Source: Echinarachnius parma (Eukaryota > Echinodermata > Echinoidea > Clypeasteroida > Echinarachniidae). Taken from it: a DNA stretch of 64,000 nt. The notes beneath the pieces were generated by a model. It searched no databases. It was not told where the DNA came from and saw only the letters and a program-made list of their open reading frames with translations. This document shows positions 37,335-64,000 of the stretch, piece after piece; the stretch's first letter is position 1, and each line of letters starts with the position of its first letter. The position numbers and the translations under genes are program-made. The DNA is taken from positions 1 through 64,000 of the forward strand of contig JBAMJV010008509.1 of assembly GCA_037951105.1 (NCBI GenBank), in the 5' to 3' direction.

Positions 37335-38988
37335 TTAAAGGGAATCACTTGACTTGTTCGTGCATGCATATGAAGCCACTCATTGCCAAAGGTTTGTACA
37401 CAGTTAAAAGTATTGAGGCGACCTTTAAAATTCAATCATAAATATTGCAATATGGAGGCAGAAATGTGCAAAAACATAACCGCTTTCATGCTTGCATTCC
37501 ATATACACATTCATTTGCCAACAATCAATCACTCAAACTTCCCCTCACTATTCAACAATCCGCATCCCTTGGTCAATTTAAATCCTCACTAAATTTACCC
37601 ACCTCTTTTGCTCCGTGTAAAAATTATGACGATACTAAACGGATAGTGTAATGTTCATTTGTTAATTCTTGTGTAAGATGGAGGCATTTCAATTCTCAAT
37701 CGTGTAAGATTTAAGCATTTTCTGTAAACGTGGTTTACAGTGCTCGCAGTGCATCTGGAGTATTAAAACCCGCGAATATAAATGCGCATTTTGCAATGCC
37801 TGTGAACACTTGCTTGGCCGCGACTGTGTTTTTGTGGCGCTCAGCGCGAAATATTAAACGCGCGAAAATAACGTTTACAGTAATTGCAAATTTGTGTGAA
37901 GCATGTAGAGAATTATTAGGCTTAATAATAAATGTATTATTATCATTTAGAGTAGGAGGAAGACAGCAAGGCACAGGTAGAACCACTAAAGTTACAAAAT
38001 ATATTAGTTGATTTGGATTAAAGCTGCTTATTTCTCTTGAAATGCTAACAGAATGTTTTAAAACTCCATGCATAGGCTAGCAGACTACGTATAGCGTCTC
38101 ACATAATAATTGATCGTTCAAATACATGTACATCTCTCACTCTACACAATAGCAAATGATGACTGCCATTCAATCACCCAACAAAAAGTCACCAAATGCA
38201 TATTTTCTAAATTGCACCTTGCATTTGTAAATTGTACCACAACAATTTTGGTTCACACAACACTTGTGTGCATAGTAAATTATACATGTATATCTAAAAA
38301 TGAAAATGTGACTAATGAATCATTCAAAGAAGAGATTTTGAGTAAATACATGTATAACATTAAAATGAAACATTGCAAATGTTTTTGTCCTTTGATTCTG
38401 GTTTTTGGTAGTGTTAGTGTTGCTGGACGACTGCCGTAGCAACCACTAAGTCAGACATTTCTGGTTTGCCTGACATTGTTTAGAACCATTCCCTATGCCA
38501 CATTTCAATACTCTATATGCTTGGGTAGGGTCAAAGGTCAAACATAAGACTGGGTTGTTCTCATTTTCTCTCTGCTGCTCGACAAAGGTGACCGATTCGT
38601 AAGGCTACTTGTCCACTAGCTTATTTCAGAACATGTGCACTAGAGGGTAGTACACTTGTTCTGTTGTTACAGGCGTCCAAAAGGGTAATGGGCTAGAGTA
38701 GGGTCAAAGGTCATACGTATGAGACTGGGTTGTTCTCATATTCTCTCTGCTGCTCGACAACAGTGACCGATTTGTAATGCTGATTTCTTGTCTGTTCTTC
38801 TGTTGTCCAGGCATCCAAAAAGGGTAATGGGCTAGGGTAGGGTCAAAGGTTATACAAATGAGACTGGGTTGTTCTCATATTCTCTCTGCTGCTCGACAAC
38901 AGTGACCGATTTGTAATGCTGATTTCTTGTCTGTTCTTCTGTTGTCCAGGCCTCCAAAGAGGGTAATGGGCTAGGGTAGGGTCAAAGG

Positions 38989-57455
<18,467 letters not shown>

Positions 57456-57534
57456 CTGGTGTAAGCAATTGAAACGACGACACAAATTTACTACTATGGG
57501 CATCAACAATTTGTTTTCCAAATAAATCATTTCC

Positions 57535-57605
57535 CTGCGTCCTGCTTTAAGTAGAGCAGTTCAGTATTGGCAACCTGGTGTAAGCAATTGAAAGATGACA
57601 ACAAT
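57535..57605 (-). repeat. Partial copy of the start of exon 57306-57455
   Basis: TAAGTAGAGCAGTTCAGTA and TTGGCAACCTGGTGTAAGC, then AATTGAAA, repeat the exon's 5' coding edge with its acceptor, lacking an internal piece. Flanking TTTACTACTATGGGCATCAA words recur at about 57487 and 57744, so the duplicated segment includes intron. Confidence 0.72.
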
Positions 57606-57822
57606 TATATAAATAATATATGATAAAAATACGATGACCGATATGTACATCTTATTGTAATTAAGGGCACTAGACAGTACACCACAATAAGATTAAAGTT
57701 ATCCATTAACTTAGGTAACTAAAGGTAATTGAAAGATGGCAAAATTTACTACTATGGGCATCAACATTGTACTACTTGTTTATTTTTTAAAAATAAATCA
57801 TTGCAATTTACTATAAAATATA

Positions 57823-58086
57823 CAGTCAAACTTTCTTAGTGTTTGCCTGTCTATAGCAGCCAATTTGCCTATAGTGGCCACCAAGTGATTCCCCACAGTG
57901 AAACACAATGTTATGGATCCTGTTTTATAATAATCCCATCTACTGGGGCTATTTTTCTTGACGGTCCCTTCGGTGGTTACTGCAGAGAATCACAATGTTA
58001 TGAAGCCTGTCTATACAGGTCACCTGTCTTTATCGTCCACTTTCCTTGTTTCCCTTTAACGTGGTCACTTTATAAAGGTTTGACTG
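57823..58086. mobile_element. MITE, CAGTCAAACTTTC ends, TA flanks
   Basis: CAGTCAAACTTTCTTAGTG is mirrored by CACTTTATAAAGGTTTGACTG, with TA on both sides. Interior words ATAGCAGCCA, TATAGTGGCCACC match a very common invertebrate MITE type. Relatives are at 60436-60520 and 63590. Confidence 0.8.
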
Positions 58087-58114
58087 TAGTTTACTATATT
58101 TTACCTCACGAAGA

Positions 58115-58165
58115 AGTCCCCCCCCCCCCCCCCAAAAAAAAAAAAAAAAAAAAAAGAGGAAAAAA
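58115..58165. repeat. Poly-C/poly-A low-complexity run
   Basis: About 16 C followed by more than 20 A with a few G. Confidence 0.9.
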
Positions 58166-58620
58166 AAGAAGGAGTTAGTGTGAGTGAAGCCCCCACTAAG
58201 ATTTGTATTAGAGGCTTTGGCGTACAAATGTTTGAATATATCTCTATAATAAAAGTTTGTCCTGAAGTTGAATGTTCACCCTGATATGAACACTTTTTTT
58301 TTTCATGTAAACTAGCACGGACCCTATATTTTGCCATACATAGATGACTATGCATGTCTTTTTCCAGCTTTGTAATGAAATGCAATTCATAATACTACAC
58401 ATAAAACAAGACATGTATGTGGTGTTTACATTGTGGGAAAATTATAAAAAATAGGCAGAAATTTGGCTGATTTGAAAATTGAAGTAACTTATTACTTCTT
58501 ATTGCTACTAGAAACTGACAATGTGAGAGCAGTCACATCCTGAACAACTGTTTTAGCACTCAACATACCACTGTTGACAGTTGCGCACATTTGCTTTAGA
58601 TAGAGAGACATCTCAATTAA

Positions 58621-58957
58621 AGGGATCTAGTAACATTGTCCAAATCCAGAAATATTATTTCTAACTCAAGTGGTTCTTTCATACCAATATTGTATTTGTA
58701 TATTACCAATAGAAGCACAGAACAGTTATTCTTCAAATGTCCCTTTCGTAAAAAAAATATTTACGATTGAAGTTCTATGATTCTTAATTATCCACTGGAA
58801 AGTAATTACTGTGTACAAAGTCAATGCAATGAGTTGGCGAATATCACTTTGCATTTTCACACATTACTTTGATAGTGGACATACCAGATCACAACAATAT
58901 ACATTTTATCAACCATTCATCACTTTTTGCACATGTCACCACAGTCACTAGATCCCT
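58621..58957. mobile_element. MITE with TTAA flanks (AGGGATCTAGTAAC family), copy 2
   Basis: Ends AGGGATCTAGTAACATTG and CAGTCACTAGATCCCT lie between TTAA. It is the same family as 10659-11046 with shared interior words. Confidence 0.83.
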
Positions 58958-59985
58958 TTAAATTAAAGAGGATGATCTAAATTCAGGTCATGGTTGCTCA
59001 TATTCAAATAAACAAACTTACACAACTTCTAACATGGCAAACAATTAATCTGGCTACACTTTTAAAGCACTTTTAACATTCAAATATTGAAGGTCAAAGA
59101 TTGAAATGCAATGTCAGTAGCTGTAGAATTGCATCATGCTATTACAAAACTAAACTAAACTTAAATCAACTAAATAACTATCCAGTGGATAGTTAAAAAC
59201 ATGAACACTTCAAACGTAAATTTATTTTTGTAACAAAAGGAAAATTCAAAGAAACAAAAACCTGTTCCATGCTTCAATTGGTAATACAAAATAAAACAAG
59301 GTATGAGAGAACCACTAGATTTCTAATGAAGTTTTGCTGATTTGGACAATGATAATAAGAGAAAATAAATTGGCAAAAAGAGCACACCCAAAGATCACAG
59401 AAAACTTTCCCCGCCAAACTATTTCTGGAAATGACGTCTCAGTCCTATAAACCATCTTAATACCACATTTCCACTATCCCAATTACCCAATAAAGTGAGC
59501 TTATAAGAGGGGAGAGAACAAGACACTAGGGAATTAATAATCATAAACTTCAACAAATTGGCATACATTTTAGTGGCAAAAGTGCAAAATGAGTGCCCAC
59601 GCTACAGACAAAGTCTTGTCCCCACCACACTATTTTGGGGAAATGACGTTGACTTATGTCAGGATACGCGTCTGAGTGACGGGGGTATCAGATAGTTCAA
59701 CGGTAACGAGGATCTCTGCAGATTACGTGCATCCTGGCCCACTGTTTCCTAACATACTGTACATGCATGTACTACCAGCAGGCTAGTATTATGCATGCAG
59801 ACTTACTTATTTCACTGTGCCAACTTGTTTTATGATATCAACGAAGATTGCCAGCAAAATAATAAACATATAAACATACACACATAAAGTTCTTATTATT
59901 TGTAGGAGGCACATTCCCTCCCAATAAGTAAAGAACGATAAAAACATTAGGGGAAATAATTAAGTAAAACAAATTAAGTAAATGA
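58958..59985. other. AT-rich sequence without a recognised gene
   Basis: This is upstream of the visible FCHSD2-like exons and is probably intron. No frame resembles F-BAR sequence, and no repeat with defined ends was found. Confidence 0.4.
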
Positions 59986-59989
59986 AACA

Positions 59990-60085
59990 TGAACGAAGAA
60001 AATTGGGTTTCCCCGGGATTCAAAACCTGAGACCTACAGATTGCCAGACCAGTGCTCTACCGACTGAGCTAGTTGCCCATCTGGC
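59990..60085 (-). mobile_element. tRNA-derived SINE head, minus strand
   Basis: On the minus strand GGGCAACTAGCTCAGTCGGT and AGAGC form a good D arm and A box. GGTTTTGAATCCCGGGG is B-box-like and is followed by AAACCCAATTTTCTTCG. The anticodon stem does not pair, and the sequence matches the SINE at 54524, so this is not called as a tRNA gene. Confidence 0.7.
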
Positions 60086-60435
60086 GATCGTTCATCCCTG
60101 AAACCCTCTTTAATGTTCCTGGTGGTTAGAAGCTATAAGAAACCTGACACAACCCTTAGGGATATGTGCAGTGAATCACCAAAGTGATCTGCAGCTTATT
60201 TTAGTAATTATATCAAACAGAGAGAAACTGACCATTTCTTTTCACAATTATATTACAGATAATAATCTCTATCAAAATTTAGCATTTTTTGTTTTTACTT
60301 TCCATGGGGAAATGCTTTGTGATAACTATATAAATATATTACCATAAAGTCAGAAGTCAGAATACATAGCGTAACGTTTTTTTCCCTTCAAATTTGGTTG
60401 TTGTTGGTAGTCTTGAGTGAATACATAACTTTGTA

Positions 60436-60520
60436 CAGTAAAACCTGCTCTAGCAACCACCTGTAAATAAAGACCACCTGATCTGTCTCCTCAGGTGGTC
60501 ATTATAGAAAGGTTTGACTG
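60436..60520. mobile_element. Very short MITE, CAGTAAAACCTG/GGTTTGACTG ends
   Basis: An 85-bp element with TA on both sides and inner inverted CCACCTG/CAGGTGG. It is related to the element at 57823. Confidence 0.65.
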
Positions 60521-60539
60521 TATTTGTTTATTTATTTAT

Positions 60540-61045
60540 TTGTTGTGTGTGTGTGTGTACGTATGTGTGTGTCTGTATTTGAGTGTGTGTTTGTGCATGT
60601 ATGTGTGTGTATGTGTGTGTATGTATGCGTCTACATTTGTCTATGTGTACGTGTGTATATGAGTGTGTGTTTATATGTATGTCTGTCTCTGAGTGCATGT
60701 GTATGTGTCCTTGGGTACTCCCTCTGAACATGTGACTTTCTTTCTTCTTCGCCGTGAAGTTGTTTGCTTCAGACAAGTTTCTTTCAGTGCGCGGTCTAAA
60801 TAGGTAACTCCCATTTCCTGTGTCCTCAATATAAGATGTGTATATTGGTTTGTCTCAGTGTACGATTTTATGTTTGTTTGTTTGTGTGTGTGTATGTGTG
60901 TCTGTCTGTGAGTGCATGAGTGTGTCCTTGCGTACTCCCTCTGAACATGTGTCTTTCTTTCTTCTTCGTTATGAAGTTGCTTCAGACGAGTTTCTTTCAG
61001 TGTGCGGTCTAAATAGGTAACTCCCATTTCCTGTGTCCTCAACAT
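60540..61045. repeat. GT-rich tandem duplication
   Basis: Two units of about 240 bp each hold (GT)n variants, GTGTCCTTG, GTACTCCCTCTGAACATGTG, CTTTCTTTCTTCTTCG, TTTCTTTCAGTG and GGTCTAAATAGGTAACTCCC. The open frames on both strands follow from the repeat. Confidence 0.85.
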
Positions 61046-61344
61046 AAACATACCACCATCGTCATGGCGATGAGCACAGACCATCTTCCTGCCTCTCAAC
61101 AGCCCATTGGTCACTCAAGGGCAAGCATGTTTTACCACGCTTCATTTTACAATACTACATATAGCAGCATCCTACTCACGTGGAAATTACACAGTACTTT
61201 AACCCCTACCTAGGACTAAAATTAATTTCTTCTTTTAAATCTCTGAAGATCTCCATCAAAATTGAGCCTTTTTTTTGTTTTACTTTCGCTGGGTAAATGC
61301 CTCATGTGATAACTATATACAAATATATTACCATCGTCATGGGG

Positions 61345-61722
61345 CCCCACAATTATTTGATCATTTTAAACCAGCCATTAAAAAAAAATTAAAAATGCTT
61401 CCACTTTCCAAAAATGTACAAAAGAGGTTTTCAGATAGTTGCTGATTATCTCTATATAAATCACTATTTCAACAAAACATCACATGCACAATATTTTATT
61501 TAAAATGGTTGAAACAGACAAGTGTTAAGAGAGTGCCCTCTTGAGTTTTAATGGCTCTTTTTTAATGATAACAGGCTTTTAATTAGTCATTTGTAATTTT
61601 GTATTCCTTTTGAGCATGGTGGAGTTATAACTATTAGTTTGTAATGTAATGGTGCAGGTTTTGGTTACTAAAATTAAGTTTGACCAAAACTGTACTCTCT
61701 TTACCAAAACCCAACTATCCCT
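61345..61722. mobile_element. MITE related to 32833-33376, left end missing
   Basis: From GGGGCCCC through AACCAGCC and CATCACATGCACAATATTTT to CCCAACTATCCCT and TTAA it follows the 33000-33376 part of the full copy. No left inverted repeat is present. Confidence 0.78.
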
Positions 61723-62127
61723 TTAATTAGTTCTTTTTATTTGGCTTGGAATACTTGTTGTTTTCAGTTTAGGGTGGGAGCTTTATTATCATTTATCTGA
61801 GAATAGTAAATACAGAAATAAAAGAACAAATAAAAGACAAGAATAGCCCTTATGAGCACCAAAATAGCCCCTGTGAACATTTTTACGGGAGGAATTTTGT
61901 TCTCTAAATTTTAAAAATCGCCTTTGTGACTTTTTTTCTTCTTCTTTTTTTACACTGCGCGGTTCCCATAATAAGCAAAGGGGTAACTTGTTTCCATGTA
62001 TCGATTCCTTGTCGAGCATTCATGAGAGACGTGGGCGTACTGGGAAGTAGGTAACGGGACGCACAACCAAAGGACTGTGATTTAATCTCTAGACCTCACG
62101 AAGTCGGTTTCAGGGCATTGATTTCCT

Positions 62128-62378
62128 CAGTGGTGTAGCGTGGTCTGACCGATTGCGTGTGTGTGTGTGGTAAGCCTAGTGTGTGTGTGTGGGGGGGGGG
62201 GGGGGGGGGGAGGGGGGCATGCAAGTTAGCGTTGGGGGCACACTCTTTGTATAATGCATTTCTTTGTATTTCAAAGGATTTTCCCCATATGTTCTTTATT
62301 GTTTTTGCCAAATAATTGGGGAGGAGGGGGGGGGGGGGGGCGACAGATGTGCCCCCCCTCCCCCTAGCTATGCCACTG
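62128..62378. mobile_element. hAT-type MITE, CAGTGGTGTAGC ends, 8-bp duplication
   Basis: CAGTGGTGTAGC and GCTATGCCACTG are inverted ends. GATTTCCT occurs exactly at both borders (62120-62127 and 62379-62386), an 8-bp target duplication typical of hAT. The interior has (GT)n and G runs with a C-rich right end. Confidence 0.88.
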
Positions 62379-62929
62379 GATTTCCTCATGAACACCAGAT
62401 ATAAAGAAACATGAGTTCATAGTTGAAATTATCACAATAATAGACTATAATATATGTTTGGGAGGTAAATAGGTACATTTTATTTTCATTACATATTACC
62501 TTTCTTTAAAAAAACAACCATTAGGAAACTTTTATTCTTGAAAAGCATTTACTGTTATAAAACTTTAAAAGTAATATGTTAATAAAATGTTGTTCAAGTT
62601 GAAAATTTCCCTGATAGAAGGAGAATTATGTAGTGTTGCACCATATCTGTGTACTGCAGTCTGTATAGTACTTAAATTGTTGTAATTATGAAATCTTATT
62701 TTGTCGGGCAGTCTTCTTTTACAGACCAATGAACACATGATTGATGATGATTGTTTCCAAATTGTATTTAATATCATTTGTCTGAAACCTATTTCTTTTC
62801 ATTTTCTGATAGTATGGACTACTACAACTGTTCTCTTTCATATAATAAAAAATCACCTTGAGATTTTGGTTCCCTTCCACAGTACATGAGTCTAAAAATC
62901 TGTTTCTTCCCATGTACAGATTACTTAGC

Positions 62930-63245
62930 CAGGGCTCGACACTAGCACTTGCCCGAGGCAAGGAAACATTGATGTTGGGCAAGTCACTTTCAGTCAACTG
63001 TCTAGTTTGCTTGCCTGATTGGGCAACTAAATAATTTAAAAAAAACTTCAATGGGTGAATGTGTTCACATTTTCACCAAGTTTTTTGAATACATTTCTTT
63101 TGAATTGTGAAATTTCACTTTCAGTCAACTGTCTAGTTTGCTTGCCTGATTGGGCAACTAAATAATTTTAAAAACTTCAATGGGTGAATGTGTTCACATT
63201 TTCACCAATTTTTTTGAATACATTTCTTTTGAATTGTGAAATTTG
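62930..63245. repeat. CAGGGCTCGACACTAGC MITE end and ~130-bp tandem duplication
   Basis: The left end CAGGGCTCGACACTAGCACT belongs to the family at 25492. The block starting TCACTTTCAGTCAACTGTCT occurs twice in tandem (about 62986-63115 and 63116-63244), nearly identical. The right end of the MITE is not seen. Confidence 0.7.
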
Positions 63246-63589
63246 CGAAGCACATGAAGAAAATTCTTTCAACCTTATTTTTTTAAAGACAGGACGAAAA
63301 CTTGTTTAGCTTTAAAAATAAAAAGGACAAAAAAAAATGTTTGATAGCAAACTTTTCAGTCGCTGGTGCCTGCCACTTGTTAAGTTATGTTACAAAAACC
63401 ACAAGAATGTTCACGTATTCTACAGGAAACATATTCTACAGGAAACAGTTTGTGGTCTAACAACTGACAAGCATTCACCTCGCTCATTGCTTGCAACTTG
63501 TCTGATCATTTTACTGTGACGAGAAAACGACACATTCGGTCGTTAAACAAAATGGGAGAAAATGGGTGACAATCAATGTAAAAAGCTAA

Positions 63590-63665
63590 CCTACGTACAC
63601 TAAAAATCTGTCTTAGCGACCAACCTGTTTATAGTGGCCATCAAATTAAACCTCTGATGAGTAAT
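63590..63665. repeat. Fragment of the CAGTCAAAC-type MITE
   Basis: CTGTCTTAGCGACCAACCTG and TATAGTGGCCATCAA match the interior of 57823-58086 without clear ends. Confidence 0.5.
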
Positions 63666-63724
63666 ACAATATTATTGGACGGTTTTTGTATTCTTATTTA
63701 TCAAGGTTAGCCTCTTAGTTACTC

Positions 63725-63985
63725 CCTAGGGACCTGCACCTAATATAATTTGTAACTCGGCCATGGGATACACATCCATACTTTATTGTGCACTCTCTCC
63801 ACTCCCTGTGGAGGATTCCAGCAGTTGCGACTTTTATAGTGCACTTATGCTTTACACACCCTCATTCATGCCAAGTACCCGTATTGCACCTGGGTGGGGA
63901 GCAGCAATGTGGATATAGTGTCTTGCTGAAGGACACAAGTGCTGTACTTGTCTAGAAGTCAGCTGTTTATGGTGCTCCAGTTGTT
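63725..63985 (+). mobile_element. SINE-like 3' body sequence
   Basis: CTTTTATAGTGCACTTATGC, CCTGGGTGGGGAGCAGCAAT and GTCTTGCTGAAGGACACAAG are typical of marine-animal SINE bodies. A tRNA head is not visible. It continues to the window edge. Confidence 0.5.
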
Positions 63986-64000
63986 TTCTTTTATAGGCGG

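Noticed and set aside
60000-60075. Intact tRNA gene on the minus strand
   Set aside because: A and B boxes are present but the anticodon stem does not pair, and the sequence with its tail matches another SINE copy at 54524.
60671-61114. 147-residue minus-strand frame (MTNGLLRGRKMVCAHR) as an upstream FCHSD2-like exon
   Set aside because: Most of it is translated GT-rich tandem duplication. No F-BAR-like residues are present, and the splice signals are weak.

Overview
The window is eukaryotic nuclear DNA. It has AT-rich intergenic sequence, short exons with GT-AG introns of about 0.1-6 kb, and very many small inverted-repeat transposons, microsatellites, SINEs and satellite-bearing mobile elements. 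Gene content (a cilia assembly factor, a nucleolar rRNA methyltransferase, an F-BAR/SH3 protein) is metazoan. Repeat types, including a pearl/HINE-like element with an internal ~155-bp satellite, a TTAGGG-type telomeric block, and MITEs ending in TTAAAGGGAT or CAGTGGYRTAGC, suggest a marine invertebrate. An echinoderm (sea-urchin-like) is my best guess, but the species cannot be fixed from sequence alone.

Layout. Positions 1-116 hold the end of an unidentified plus-strand gene. DNAAF6 (PIH1D3), a dynein-arm assembly factor, lies on the minus strand in six coding exons (11929 down to 4244). A recent, incomplete Gypsy-like LTR element sits in one of its introns (5696-9903). From 12 to 21.8 kb there is no gene: a 5.1-kb inverted-repeat element packed with ACGTC motifs (14350-19498), tRNA-derived SINE sequence and a degenerate telomeric-repeat block. 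RRP8, a nucleolar SAM-dependent methyltransferase, lies on the plus strand in six exons (21880-30813), with several MITEs in its introns. From 31 to 38.5 kb is MITE-rich spacer.

From 39 to 57.5 kb, on the minus strand, is the 3' two-thirds of an FCHSD2/nervous-wreck-like gene: the end of the F-BAR/coiled-coil part, two SH3 domains and the C-terminal tails. Its 5' end lies beyond the right edge or in sequence I could not resolve. After the second SH3 exon it has two in-phase choices. One is a 2.9-kb exon encoding a 968-residue low-complexity tail. The other is a short proline-rich tail that resembles vertebrate FCHSD2 and ends in a PDZ-ligand-like VSFV.

The most unusual features are: (1) the giant alternative terminal exon; (2) repeated local tandem duplication of exon edges in DNAAF6 and the FCHSD2-like gene, including up to four copies of the terminal PDZ-tail exon; (3) two HINE-like elements in one intron whose satellite units each carry a perfect RFX X-box-like palindrome; (4) the ACGTC/CRE-rich inverted-repeat element. 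DNAAF6 and RRP8 diverge from each other; RRP8 and the FCHSD2-like gene converge. The genes do not form a pathway; each is an independent housekeeping or cell-biological locus.
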